Of a DNA stretch of 64,000 bases, positions 31,531 to 44,518 are shown one piece after another. Source of the DNA: Dendrophyllia cribrosa (taxonomy: Eukaryota > Cnidaria > Anthozoa > Scleractinia > Dendrophylliidae); assembly GCA_024195265.1 (NCBI GenBank), contig JAJLRJ010000003.1, positions 28,572,658 through 28,636,657 on the forward strand, written 5' to 3'. The first letter of the stretch is position 1, and every line of letters begins with the position of its first letter. The translations under genes and the position numbers were made by a program. The notes under the pieces were generated by a model. The model saw only the letters and a program-made list of their open reading frames with translations. It did not search any database and was not told where the DNA came from.

Positions 31531-33931
31531 ACCCTTTTTTGAAACTGTTTAAAGCGAGGCTTTGCATGGTTAATCTATGGGTCATAGCTAATATGGCTGC
31601 AGTGTGATTAAAGGCCCATTGTGTGTAATAATATTTCTTGGGTCTGACAACTAGCCGACCATCCATAAGAAATTGTTTTATGAAAAAATACCTTTCATTT
31701 TCTAAAGTTGTTAATCCATTAGTCCCAATAGTGATCAGCATGCAGTTTCTCACAATTGCATTGCGGTTAAAGGTCAAGTAAATTAAAGGAACAATTCAAC
31801 ATTTTTCCCCAGTTTGTTTTACTAGTAAGGAGAATTTTTAAATAAGAGGTATAAATAGAAACATCTTTTGTTGTTATCACTTTTGTTAATGAATATTTTT
31901 AGGTACTTCTACAAAGCTTTCATGCCTTTTTACTTTAGTTCTGTCCACATTACACAACAATGGCTGCAGACACATTAAATATCACATTGTTTTTTTACAT
32001 GGAATTCTATTGTTAATCCTTATGAGAAAAATTAGCACTTCACACCGAGCAACAAAACAAAATTTGTTGTAAACACCAGTATTAACTCTCTAATGCAAAT
32101 ACCGCTACATTGTAATGTGAGCTAAAAGTTAATCCTAAAAGCCCTGGAATTAAAATGCATATTCTCCTCACTGTTCTTCATACATTTCTTATGGAACTAG
32201 TAAGGAGAATTTGTCTAAATATCAAGACATCTCACTTGATTGTTTTGATTCTCATTCTTTATTCTCATCACTTGATTGTTTACAGGGAATAATGTAAAGA
32301 GAAATTTCATTCCCGTCACTCTTAGGGGTTGAAGGGAATCTCGGCTTGAAAACATTTCTTATAGATCATTAGTACGTGTCAATATTAAACTGATTTATGG
32401 ATTTTGAGGGCGATTACAAACCTTTAACTCATGAATACTGGGCATTTTGTTTCTGCATTGTTTGCTTTCAAATTTCCCGTGCACCGCCATGTTTGTTTTA
32501 TGATGTCATTGCATTGTCGTGAGCTTTTAATACAATGATTTAAGTCAACATCATGTATATATGCTTTTAATGCATTTTTGACTAAATATTGTACGGTTTT
32601 ACTGCGAAATCTTCTGTAAACTCCATATATATTGCCATCTTTGACAATGCATTGACATCATAAATTACCATAAAGAAAACACGGCGGCCTTCCGGAAATT
32701 TAAACTGAAAAAAGAACACTTCGCATTCAGTAACCAGTTACAGAGATACCGACTTAAAACTCCAGCACGAGTTAAATATAACCATTACGCAAACTTTGAA
32801 TCTAAAACTGTTTTTCAGCCGAGGTTCCCTTTAATGTAAAGTGACTGGTGCTATTTTGTAAACATGTAAAGCTGTAATGATGTCTAAGTTTTTTGTTGTT
32901 TCATGGGTCATCACTGTTCAACATGAATAGTTTGGTAGAGAAACAGCTTCCAGCTAGAGAATTTGTATGTTGTTCCACCATGTGCATGAGCAGTGCTATT
33001 GGAGTAATAATAATAATTTAAATAATACGCGAGGAAGTCACAAGAGGAATGATAAGTCCAGTAAGGAGAATTTCAATGTTGATATTTCTATCTACTATGT
33101 GACCACATCTTGCATCAAGGATGAAGTCAATTTTCTTTTGTTTAATATCTTCACTATATTTTTGTTACTTTGATATAACTACAAATGTTTTGTGGCTTTG
33201 ATATCTCTGGACAGTTCTTTGCTGCAATATCAATATACAGATTCTCTTCAGTTACAGTATTTCTTTTGGTATGGCCAAGTTGTTAATACCATTAGGTCTG
33301 ACAGGTTAGAGATGTGAGAGCCTCAAAACAACGAATAACAAGTAGGATACAACAAAAACATTTTACTGTCAATAGTAAATTAAATATTCTGATAAAGGAA
33401 ATTAATGATAGCATACTCCATAATGTCAATTATGTAGTTTCTTGGTCACTTAACAAAATTCAGGAGAGAAGTTTGATTGTTTTTGCTAGGTTGTTCGGTT
33501 GACTAAAAAGTCATCTGGTTACTCTTGCTCTTGTTTAAAAGATCTGAAAAGAATTACAAAATTCTACACAGAAAACAGCTTCTTTCCTGTTTGAATAAGT
33601 AAACCCAAGATACCATTTTATAAACCTAATAACATATTTGAAATGTAGAATTATAATACAGAATAAAACAGGGATAAGTCTTGGAAAGCGTGTGGAATTG
33701 TTTTTCACATTACGCGGTCAAAATCTCTTAATAAAACGAGCTCATCTGAAAATGATTGGAGTGAATTATTTAATTACAGTTTTCAGTCAATGGAAATTGT
33801 ATAGTCGCAGTTTTTCGATACCGTTCTTTATAATAATAAAATAATAATAAGGAGCATACTAACCGTTTCCAGTCTGAGTCTGCTTAATTGCTCGATGACT
33901 CTCGCCGTTGCCGTTTCCTCGCCGTGGCGAT

Positions 33932-34276
33932 TCAGGAAAAGTGTCTTGCATTTCCCAACGTCGACATCGGTGTTACGATGCATCGTACGAAAATGTTAAC
34001 TAATTCCAGCTCCTCCGGCAAAAAATTGACCAGGCCATCATGTTCAAAACATTTAAAGCATATTGTTTTACCACTTTCTTTAGCCTTTTGAAACGGTCGC
34101 GCGGAAAGAGAAAAAAATTCCTGCTCTTGTCGAACTGCATGTTCCGCCATCTTGTTTATATTTATGAAGGGCATGACTCGCCCCAACCTCCATCGGAAAT
34201 CGGGCGCCATTTTGAAAACATTATCTGGCAGAGGCTCCCGCTCTTTCGCTCTTCCCATCGTTCCCCGCGCTCCCAT
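33932..34276 (-). CDS. Unrecognised open frame near the right end of the 3.8-kb element
   Basis: Up to 114 codons. A better start is perhaps ATG 34150 in purine context (AACAAGATGG). The peptide has CFKCFEHDG (a C-x2-C pair) and an acidic end; no domain is known to me. It starts about 0.2 kb inside the right terminus, as expected for the first exon of a transposon gene, but no donor or downstream exons could be supported. Confidence 0.2.
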   Translation of the reverse strand: MGARGTMGRAKEREPLPDNVFKMAPDFRWRLGRVMPFININKMAEHAVRQEQEFFSLSARPFQKAKESGKTICFKCFEHDGLVNFLPEELELVNIFVRCIVTPMSTLGNARHFS

Positions 34277-34827
34277 TTTATATTTTACTGTTCTTTACTG
34301 ATAGGAGCCTCTGCGGAGGAGAGAGTTCCTACACTGAATTTAGTAAGCAATTGACATAGCTAAGCTTTGAGCTGGTTGCGTTGAGACTTTGGGCTCATGT
34401 GTTGGTGGTTTGCACTTTGGGGGTCAGAACAATAAAATTTCCTTTCTTTGGGAATGCAATTCTATATTTATGCAAATGATCTATTGTGTATTTGACTCCC
34501 AAAATGGTCGACGTGCAATTACCACCAATTAGAACTAAAAATGACAAAAAAAATCGTCATTTTGCTCCTCTCAATACAGTTAAGCTGTACCGACCGGTTG
34601 GGTTTAGCCATTTATCGGTTGTTGGAGGTACGGCGACAGTGACCAGGATATTTCTGTAACAAAATTTGCAACATTGAGTTAATAAGTAATACATAAAATA
34701 TTCGCTGGCAATTAGAAATATTCATACAGTTCTGTTGCAAATATTCTATCCCACTTCTAAGAAAAGAACAAAAACGATAAAGCTTATTAGCATTGCTGTT
34801 AGTATTCTGTATCAGTGATACAGCATG

Positions 34828-34867
34828 GAATGAATGAATGAATGAATGAATGAATGAATGAATGAAT
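34828..34867 (+). repeat. (GAAT)n microsatellite
   Basis: About ten tandem GAAT/ATGA units. Confidence 0.9.
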
Positions 34868-37800
34868 ACCTATTCTGTATACGGATTTATAGACCTTCAT
34901 TAAATTTTAGTTTCTTGTGTATTTTCCTTATAAATTAATAATTAATTTTAGAAAGTGTATCTGTTCATCGTTTGTCTCACGAGTAGTCACTTAGTTGTAG
35001 ATCGCGAAGTTTCGACTGCTTACCGCTAGTCCTGATAAGGCGATGAGGCTGATTAATGATGCGTCGCAATTAGTAAAACGATGGTCGGTTGTGATTGGTG
35101 GAACTCGATCCTCATTATTCGATAAGAAGCTGTTCCATCTGTGGTCCGCTGTAGAACCGTTCTTCTTTTGTTGTGTTTCTTGAAAGTTGGCATCTACGCT
35201 TAAGGAATTTCGGCTCCGTTATTATTGTTAATGTTGTTGGAGTGAATAGCTTCTTTTACTCGACGAGTCTCGATCAATAAATTCTACTTCGTTGATCGAG
35301 GCCCACACTGCTACACGCGTTGGGTAAAAGAGGCTTCATCGCGAGACAAACGATGAAACACTTTATTAATGAGCATTACCACAATAACCTACTCTTTTAC
35401 GATGTCAACATTGAGTTTTCTTTTGTCGTATTTACAATGACTGCATGCTCCTAGGCATCAAAACTTTCAACATTTAGTTAAAAATAAAATAAAAAAAATT
35501 GATGCTTAAATATCTTATTACCTAAAACACGCAAGACACTAGGGCAGCATTTATTTCAAGTAAGGCACGTAATTGTTAAAAAAAGTGGCACACACCAACT
35601 AATCAGGTATAGATTATAACGCATGTATTCGCTTGTCGCGGGTAGCCCCAAAATCGAAAGATATTTTGGAACAAGAAGAAGCCGTTTTATCTTTTTAAAT
35701 GGAAAGGACGTTTTTGCTGTTTTGTTTTCGCCTTCGATCCTTGTAATAATTCCGCTTCGCAGTATAGTCCAAGAACAAATGAATGGATGGAAAACGGGTG
35801 GCCACAGGGATAAAGTTAAACGGCTGAACGTCAAAATATTTATTTTGTACGGCTGGCTGTGAACGGCGGCTGAACGGTTAAATAAAAAATTTGAACGACA
35901 CGCGGTGAACGGCTGAACGACAGAATCAAACTTTCCAACGACTGTCTGTGAAGTGTGAATGCGGCTTAAACGTTTATGGAAAAATTTAGAATGGGGAGAG
36001 TTTTTAGACCTTTCTGAAGGGAAGCGAACAAAACCAAAATAGGCCACTGTTTTGGTCGACCACGCTCTGTTGCCGACAGCAAAAATCGAAATCAAAACCT
36101 GAGTGTTTTTACGTTTTAAAAATCAAAACTCTTCAAGTAAATTGCACGCTAATGGTTTACCTTTCCCGAGCACTTTATTAAGGACGATGAAACCATTTGT
36201 TTGTCACTTTGACTTGAAGACCAGGGATCAACATAGTTTCTTTTACGTAAACAAGCGGCCGCCAGTCCTTAGTGCATTTGTTAGTCACGCAAAATTCATG
36301 TGTAAAAATAAATTATTTCTGAAATTCATGGTTACTAATTGTTAAAATAAATCTTGAATGAAACTAGACACAATAATCGAAGTTAAAGACAGCAGGGAAA
36401 GGTATGTAGCAGAAAAACAAATTTAGCCCTTTTAAAGGGTCCCTATCTACCAGTGTGCATTGCGGCCGTACGTTATTGTTGTCATCCGGCACACAATTAC
36501 GCCAATCTTCAGTCGCGTGTTTTACGCTTTCAGTCACCGCGTAGAAGAAAACTCCCTGGACGTTTTACCTGGCATTTCGGCCTGAATAAAATAGTGGCAT
36601 GAACAACTGAGTCGCTAGACTGTCAAAATTGTCGACGGAGGAATTATAAACATCGAACTCCACGCAGCTATAAAGCGAAGCGAATGGATTTTAAACTGAT
36701 CATAGCCTTGACTATGAAGGCCCAGTATTCTCATAAGAAAATTAGATGAAATGTTTCAAGACAGAAAAATACTGGCTGATTTCAATAAAAAATATGTATA
36801 AATGGAAACTTCTCAAGGCTATTATTTTTATTTATTATACTGTTATTTTTTTAATTAAAATAAATGAAACTAAAAAAAAAAACTATCATAATTTTATGCA
36901 AAAGTAAAATAAAAAAAATAATAATAACTTGATAAGAAAACGACATGGAAAATCCGAGTGGAAAAATGTCAAAATTAAAATCAAATTCAAAAGCGTTTTG
37001 ATTCTTAAATTGTCCCAGCGTTCTCATAGAAATTAAGAAGTAAAATGATTTTCATATGTTGCGACGTGGCCCAATGTTCTCATAGGTCTGCATACCTCTT
37101 GAGTCGCGACACGTCAATGATGCCGTATATCAGTTGCCAATTCACTTGACAGTTATCAGTAGTGTAATATCGACTGAGCCCTTGCTCATTGCAAAGAGAC
37201 AAAAAGCCACCAAACTGATGGCTTTTTACGTTGCAAATTACGTTGCAAATTACATATAAAGGTGACGGAGATGCTTGTCAAAAATTTGAAATAGAACCTC
37301 TAAAAGGTACCATAGTTCCATATGAGGGGTGTGGCTCCAATTTATTTTCACCATAAGAGTACCAAATTAACACATATTTTCACAACTTTTGATTTGACAG
37401 AACAGACATGTAGATCCAGGGCTGTCGTTAGTAGCTGGAAGCTATTTATTATGGCTGGCAACTGCAGTGAAGATGACTGACAACCCGAAGTTTGAAAATA
37501 GGGAACTTAAGCAACCACAACGATGACAGCAACAAAACAATAGGTTTATTTAGCAAAACAATGGCCCTGCACATTCATCATACATTTTGCTACATAACTT
37601 TTCCTTAAAAGAATACAAGTTCACTTTTGAGTGACGTTTTCCTTGGCGTTGTTGCCGTGGTTTGCTTAAGCTCCCTAGACAAAAGGACAACAACCATGGG
37701 AGGCTATTTTAAGTTTATGACTGCCCGTTTCTGGTGTACACTATAGCTGGCAGCCTCAAAGCTTAATGACAGCCCTCAAATCTCCTCCTTTTTTACCCTA

Positions 37801-38340
37801 AACGGTACCCTGACAGCCGTAACTGAGAACGTTTTGAAACTAATTAATAAATGCTTAAAACCAATAATCCTTACGGAGCATTCATGACATTGACATTCTA
37901 GACCCTTAAACATTTTATCCTTTTGCAAGTTACATTATAATTAGGATTTCCCATTTAAGAGACCAAATCACACCTTCTCTGGAGATGGTCATGATAAATT
38001 GATGGACTTTGTTAAGGACACATTTCCTCTTGCTGTTTATGGCATGCAATATGTTTTCAGTGGATATCGTCTTTACCTTAATCTCTGGGTGTCAAATTCA
38101 AATCCTAAGCTAGTTGGAAGATGATATCCAGAACTTATTTTTCAGTTGGCTCGGTTTTCTTTGTTCTTTTCGGGTGAATATATTCAATAGCCCCTGACCA
38201 TTATTAACTGTCTGAAAAGCTGGTGGCGGCTCTGATTGTAACAGGGGAGTGCGGCGCTGAAACAATAGCTGATAACAATAGCGAAACAATGGAAAATATT
38301 CCCCTCAACATATTCCCCCCGACATATTCCCCTCGACATA

Positions 38341-38341
<1 letters not shown>
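34868..38341. other. Non-coding stretch
   Basis: No gene recognised. Inverted ends TTCATCGTTTGTCTC / GAGACAAACGATGAA at about 34964 and 35357 mark a possible 0.4-kb MITE. A 179-codon minus open frame at 35556-36095 has no domain. Confidence 0.4.

Positions 38342-38372
<31 letters not shown>
38302..38372 (+). repeat. TTCCCCTCGACATA repeats ending in C homopolymer of 30
   Basis: Three or four short repeats of the type ATTCCCCTCGACAT precede a run of 30 C (38342-38371). Likely length-unstable. Confidence 0.85.
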
Positions 38373-38730
38373 ACTTAGTCCCCTAATACTAATAGAACAA
38401 CACAGACGGGAAGACAAAGTAGGGCTTGACAAGGAAAACACACTATCATCAGTCAATATTTTTGTTTACATAAAACGACAACTTCATCAATCTTATTCCT
38501 ACACAATAAACTTGTCGGGTCGCAACCAAAAAGCGAAATATTGATAACATTATTCGATGGTATCTTACCGCGATTTATGTTTCGAGTTTTCAATAGTGTA
38601 TGACGCCTCGGTTTACGCTTGAACCTAAATATTTTTCCGTCGGTTTCCCTTGGAAAACACACCGACATCAACTCTATTGATCTTTGAAAGATGAAGGCGG
38701 GCAGTTGGGCCATGGTGAGACTGCGAGTAC

Positions 38731-38975
38731 TGTTGGAAAGAGATTTTGTTACTTGCACGTGATTTTGTATATTTTTTGTCTAGTGACGTAATCGATGCGC
38801 GTGATGTCTTGATTGACATCTAATCTCGGATTTTTACTGCATGTGCTTTTCTTCTGAGTTGGAAATCTAGGAAATCTCTATCAGGAAAAAGTCTTGGAAT
38901 TGAGTCTGTATTTCGAATGAGTCATCAAGATTAAAGAGAGTCTGGAACTATTGTGGATTTGTTTCATTCTATACA
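38731..38975 (+). repeat. 5' LTR of BEL element
   Basis: 245 bp, begins TGTTGGAAAG and ends TTCTATACA. One substitution relative to the 3' LTR. Confidence 0.95.
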
Positions 38976-38979
38976 TTGC

Positions 38980-38998
38980 TGGTGCCGAGACCCGGGAA
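38980..38998 (+). promoter_or_regulatory. Primer-binding site
   Basis: TGGTGCCGAGACCCGGGAA starts four bases after the 5' LTR. The opening TGG fits pairing with the CCA end of a tRNA used to prime reverse transcription. The tRNA species was not determined. Confidence 0.75.
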
Positions 38999-39063
38999 CG
39001 TCAGACACCGGGAAGATCATTGAAATCAAGCTTCGTGAAGGAATGTGCAGGTAAACAGTAAAC

Positions 39064-39492
39064 ATGGCCGAAACGAAGAAGAAATTGAAGAAGAAGATAA
39101 CGATCCGTGAAAGTCATCGAACGTTCGTACGGAAAACTATCGCTGAAGCAAGAGAGTTTATGGATAGTGGAGAACCTCTTAATCTCAAGAAGCTTAAATC
39201 CTTTAAGTCAACTCTTCAGGACAAGTTTTCGGAACTCAAAGGACTGGATCAAGCGGTTCTTGAATATCTGGACGATTCGAAAATCGAGGAAGATGTGAGC
39301 CATAATTGCGACTTCGCTAGTGCGATACAGGCATGCATTGTCGATCTGGAAGCAGTCTTAGAGGTGGAAAAGGACCAGGGAAAGAGTCTGTTTCGAAGTC
39401 TGCTGAAACTGGTTCGAACAACATTCAGCCAGGGACGAATTCGAGCGTATCCTCGATTTACGGCCACGCTAAACTGCCGAAACTCGAATTGA
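39064..39492 (+). pseudogene. BEL gag, N-terminal part (frame shifted)
   Basis: Starts at ATG 39064 with a basic, coiled-coil-rich gag N-terminus (KKKLKKKITIRESHR; LKSFKSTLQDKFSEL). Around 39370-39390 the sensible frame changes by one base relative to the next segment; beyond that this frame runs into non-gag sequence and stops at 39492. BEL elements usually have one continuous gag-pol frame, so this is either a single-base indel or, less likely, programmed frameshifting. Confidence 0.75.
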
Positions 39493-41444
39493 AGAAGTTC
39501 TACGGAAATCCTATAAATTGGTATCCGTTCTGGGAGTCATTTGAATCAGCCGTACATCGAAACAGCACTCTAACCGGAGTGGATAAGTTCAATTATTTAA
39601 AATATCTTCTTGTGGGCTCTGCTGCACATGTAATCGCCGGTCTGACTCTGACAAATGCCAATTACGAGAAAGCCATTGATCTACTGAAAAGGAGATTCGG
39701 AAATCGTCAAATCGTCATTTCGAGCCACATGGAAGCTCTAACTAAAATCCCGAGGATAACGACTATTCTTGAAGTCAAACGTCTGCGTAATCTGTTCGAT
39801 ACAGTGGAATCACATGTGCGTGGGCTTGAGAGTTTGGAAATTTCTCAAGAGATGTATGGCTGCTTTCTAACGCCCATAATAATGCAAAAATTACCAGAGG
39901 AATTCCGGATCGCAATTACTCGAAATCTAACAACGGAAACTTGGGTCCTCAAGGATATTTTAATCGAATTCCAAAAGGAGTTGCAATTGCGAGAGAACTG
40001 TCAACACGTCCCTGGAGATATCACCAATAAAGAGCCTCGGTTCCCGAATTCCTCGAGACGTGTGCCATTCGATCAACCACCAACAACTTCAGCATTGTTT
40101 ACAGACGATGGGAGGAGCACTTATCAAGGCCCTTGGTGTACATACTGCAAGAGAACGCACCCATCCGCCAATTGTAATGTGGTAACGGATATTTCTACAA
40201 GGAAACAAATGCTTCGACCGAAAGGAAGATGTTTCAGATGCTTACGTACTGGTCACCTCGCCAATCAGTGTGAAAATAGGAAAGGGTGTACCACCTGTGG
40301 TTCGATGAGACACCATGCCTCAATCTGTGAAAATCCAAGCAAGGAAAGAGATTTAACACTCCATCAAAGAAGCGTAGTACCTGAAGATGGACAGTCACTC
40401 AACCCAAGTGCCACATCGTTTCAAGCTCCAACTTCTAGCATGTTTATCAGCTCCAAATCTAGTGTACTTCTGCAGACAACAAGAGCAAACATCTCCGAAC
40501 CAGGAAATGGTGAGCGTTTTGTCAATGCCAGAATGGTGTTTGATAGTGGCAGTCAAAGGAGCTACATCTCGGAGAACTTACAGAAAACTCTAAACCTTCC
40601 CGTTGCTGGTCAAGAAACACTACTGATCAAGACATTTGGAGAGTCTACTGCCAAACTCAGACGGTGCGACATTGTTCAAATGGCAGTCGAGGCTATTGAT
40701 GGTATGCAGATTTATGTTTCAGCATACGTAGTGCCGGTGATCTGTGCACCAATCAGCAATCAAATTATTGAGTTCACTCAAGCGAACTACCCTCACCTAC
40801 AAGGCTTAAGGCTAGCTGATAATTCCCATGGTAACGAGGAATTGAATATAGACATTCTCATTGGTGCAGATTTCTACTGGCATTTTGTAAGTGGAAATGT
40901 TATTCGGGGTCCACAATCAGGTCCTATTGCTCTCTCTACCAAGCTTGGCTATGTTCTTTCAGGGCCAGTTGGAATTCTAGTGCCAGAGCAGGGAGTCGCC
41001 ACAGTTAACCTTACCGAAACTCATGTACTCAAGATCTCGAACTGTGTCATTAAAGAAAAAAATTCGCTTGAAGAGGAAATCAAGCACTTCTGGGATTTAG
41101 AAACTCTGGGAATAAAGCATGACGAACCGTCAGTCTATGAGAAATTCATTGATGGTATTAAACACAATGGAGAAAGATATGAAGTCAAGTTACCTTTCAA
41201 GGAAGTTCACCCCCTGCTCCCCGACAACTATCAGTTGAGCAAAACGAGGCTCGAGTCATTGCTGCGGCGACTAAAATTGAAACCAGCAGTCCTCAAACAC
41301 TATGATGAAGTCATTCAAGAGCAACTTGAGAAGAACATCATTGAACCAGTGAACATGGAAGAACAACCAGAAGTTGGTCAGATACACTATTTACCCCACA
41401 GGGAGGTCATCAGACTGGATAAGGACACTACTAAGCTCCGTGTA
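39380..41444 (+). pseudogene. BEL gag-pol segment: DUF1759, zinc knuckles, protease, start of RT
   Basis: Open from the frame change to the nested insertion. In order: DUF1759 gag region (LPKLELKKFYGN, WESFESAVHRN), CCHC-type knuckles (CFRCLRTGHLANQC, CTTCGSMRHHASIC), aspartic protease with the intact DSG triad (VFDSGSQRSYI), LIGADFYW and KLGYVLSGP typical of BEL proteases, then the start of RT up to the HREVIRLD region. Interrupted at codon 41442-41444 by the 7.3-kb element. Confidence 0.9.
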
Positions 41445-42227
41445 CACAGGGTGAAATAAGGAGTTTCCGTAACTCGGAAATGTTACGGAAACATGAAACT
41501 GTGAGTTTCAGTCGCGTTTCCGCGGCGCGGATACAACGGGAAACACGTAACAAGAAATTTATTCATTCTCTACGCGTTTCCGCAGGGTTTCCGATCACGG
41601 ACACAAAAACATCCGTTTCCGTAGTGTTTAAGTCCGCGTATTCCTAACTGATTCCTATTGTTTTATATCGTACATTTTACAAAAACTCCAGGCCGGCCCA
41701 AACTACAATTTTCAATCTGAAGTCTTACCGTTGTTGGTTCGAGATCTGAGGTCTGAGTAATAGGTTCCTGGTCTGATGTATAAACAGAATTGTGTTGATG
41801 TTGCGCTGTACGTAACAGAATTTTTTATTCGGGCAAATTTTTATTTATTGCTAATTTGCCATTATCACGGCGAAATGATGTTTCCGGCTAAACAAACTAG
41901 GGCCAATTAATCGTAGGTTGTCTGTGGAGTATAAAAAGAGTGTGCCACACTGTGGCCGGGAGAGGTTGAGTACGGTTTAGTCATGCGCAAATGGAGTTCT
42001 TCCCGGCGGGCTGTTCGAGTTATTGGCGCTCTTTTCACTTTTTAACGGCGAACCTTCGAGCTCGAGTCTGTACATTTAGTTTAATCTGAAGCATTTGAAG
42101 GGATTAGAAAGTTATCGTCTCGCTTTATAAGCTCAGTTTGTCACCTTATAACATTGTTTCAACGTATCTGCGCTGGATATGCATATTTTTCTTCCATTTC
42201 ATCAGCTTATGGAGTCATATTTTCATT

Positions 42228-42261
42228 ATGGCCGCCAGTGATCGAAGATGTTGCTGCAAAG
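42228..42261 (+). CDS. Nested element: candidate first exon
   Basis: ATG in good context (TTATGGCC) encodes MAASDRRCCCK, followed by a donor (AAAG|GTAGGT). Short Cys-rich starts of this kind occur in transposon-type proteins with zinc-binding N-termini, but the continuation was not found. Confidence 0.3.
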
Positions 42262-42939
42262 GTAGGTTCGATGGCTAGGTTCGATGTGTTTGTAAATTTG
42301 TTTCATTTGCTATTTTAAAACATGCTCGCCTACACTTTTTATGCTTCCTCGTGTACATGTAGTTTATTCAAATCAGAAACAACAAATGATTTGTAAGCCG
42401 CGAGCGTTTAGCGTGTTTTAATGCCTTTTCTACTCCGGCTATAGGCTCAAACCTCCCTACAGCTGTAGCTTGATTCGTGTTGAAATTCACCATTTTAAAT
42501 TAAAGTTCTGGAGGCTGGAACAGTAAATGCACACTACAAACAGTTCTTTATGGCGCTGTTAATAGAGTAAGTACTTGTAAAGGAGTATTGAATGCTTTTT
42601 ATGTACAGTAATTTTATGTATTGAATGCTTTCCATGTATTTCTTTATTTCTGACATACAGCTACACTGTAAGCTTACATTCATTATCATAATTTCAAAGC
42701 CGTTTATTCACATTTGAGCAGAAGGAAGGATATTAACATGTATCTCATTTGGTGATCTTACAATGTAGATCTTAAATGATACAGTCTAGTATTTTTCTTT
42801 TTGATAAACCAAGCAACTTTCACAAATACATGTACATGTATGGTCATTGCAAATGAGTTTCAGTTACTTTCACTATACATAATAAGTATTTTTGTCTCAA
42901 AATAAGTCAGTTTTAAGTACTGAATGTTGTATGTATTAT

Positions 42940-44290
42940 GCGAAAGAGACAACAACAAAACCGACAATGATTGCTATATCGAGTTGCGAATTTGAGTAGG
43001 ACGTCGTTAGAAAATATTTTGATAAACCTACATGTAACAACGTTCATTGACACAAGTAACGGCCGTCCATCTTTGAGTGGACAGTGCCAATGTTGTTTAT
43101 CCATCTCTGAGTGGAAAAAATGGCGCTTGTGTCAATGATCTTTGATTTTTCTCAAATCCGTCGCGAAAGAGACAACAATAAAACCGACAATGATTGCTAT
43201 ATCGAGTTGCGAATTTTAGTAGGATGTCATTAGAAAATATTTTGATAAACCTAACAACGTTCATTGATACAAGTAACGGCCGTCCATCTTTGAGTGGACA
43301 GTGCCAATGTTGTTTATCCATCTTTGAGTGGAAAAAATGGCGCTTGTGTCAATGATCTTTGATTTTTCTAAAATCCGTCGCGAAAGAGACAACAACAAAA
43401 CCGACAATGATTGCTATATCAAGTTGTGAATTTGAGTAGGATGTCGTTAGAAAATATTTTGATAAACCTAACAACGTTCATTGACACAAGTAACGGCCGT
43501 CCATCTTTGAGTGGACAGTGCCAATGTTGTTTATCCATCTCTGAGTGGAAAAAATGGCACTTGTGTCAATGATCTTTGATTTTTCTAAAATCTGTCATGA
43601 AAGAGACAACAACAAAACCGACAATGATTGCTATATCGAGTTGCGAATTTTAGTAGGATGTCGTTAGAAAATATTTTGATAAACCTAACAACGTTCATTG
43701 ACACAAGTAACGGCCGTCCATCTTTGAGTGGACAGTGCCAATGTTGTTTATCCATCTCTGAGTGGAAAAAATGGCGCTTGTGTCAATGATCTTTGATTTT
43801 TCTCAAATCCGTCGCAAAAGAGACAACAACAAAACCGACAATGATTGCTATATCGAGTTGCGAATTTGAGTAGGATGTCGTTAGAAAATATTTTGATAAA
43901 CCTAACAACGTTCATTGACACAAGTAACGGCTGTCCATCTTTGAGTGGACAGTGCCAATGTTGTTTATCCATCTCTGAGTGGAAAAAATGGCGCTTGTGT
44001 CAATGATTTTTGATTTTTCTAAAATCCGTCGTGAAAGAGACAACAACAAAACCGACAATGATTGCTATATCGAGTTGCGAATTTGAGTAGGATGTCGTTA
44101 GAAAATATTTTGATAAACCTAACAACGTTTATTGACACAAGTAACGGCCGTCCATCTTTGAGTGGGCAGTGCCAATGTTGTTTATCCATCTCTGAGTGGA
44201 AAAAATGGCGCTTGTGTCAATGATCTTTGATTTTTTCTAAAATCCATCGTGAAGGAGACTACAATAAAACTGACAACGATTGCTATCGAG
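42940..44290 (+). repeat. Tandem array, ~217-bp unit, about six copies plus a decayed seventh
   Basis: Units begin near 42940, 43163, 43380, 43599, 43815, 44032 and 44250 (GAAAGAGACAACAACAAAACC). They are nearly identical except for the last, which is diverged. Inside each unit the sequence TCCATCTYTGAGTGGA occurs twice, flanking CAGTGCCAATGTTGTTTATCC. Repeated minus-strand frames (MDKQHWHCPLKDG...) result from the array and are not taken as genes. Confidence 0.95.
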
Positions 44291-44518
44291 TTGCAAATTT
44301 TCATAGGATTTCTTAGAAAATATGTTGATAAACCTAACAATGTTTATTGACACAAGTGTAATTGCCTTTCATTGCTATTCTGTTTCAACAATATTACATG
44401 AACTTTAAAGAAAACCATTCACAGAAGTGAAAATAATAAATCTCGGTTAAAAGATACAGTAACACTTGACAAGTGAAATAATATCTTATTTGACACATTG
44501 TTTTCTTTAACCATTTGA

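Larger units (their letters stand above)
30507..34325. mobile_element. 3.8-kb TIR element with 9-bp target duplication (Mutator-like)
   Basis: Terminal sequence CTCTCTCCTCCGCAGAGGC at the left is inverted at the right (GCCTCTGCGGAGGAGAGAG). Exact 9-bp direct repeats TTCCTACAC occur at 30498-30506 and 34326-34334. A 9-bp duplication points to the Mutator-like superfamily. The interior is AT-rich with no recognisable transposase, so the element appears non-autonomous. It holds a minus-strand open frame near its right end and short GTGAGAGGGAACTTGC repeats (31409-31530). Confidence 0.8.

Noticed and set aside
35556..36095. 179-codon minus-strand open frame
   Set aside because: No recognisable domain, composition like translated non-coding DNA, no splice or promoter context.
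42913..43972. Repeated minus-strand frames MDKQHWHCPLKDG...
   Set aside because: They arise because the 217-bp satellite unit happens to be open; they are not longer than the unit and have no start or splice context.
42930..44300. CRISPR array
   Set aside because: Regular spacing, but the unit is 217 bp and continuous without unique spacers, and the genome is eukaryotic; it is a satellite.
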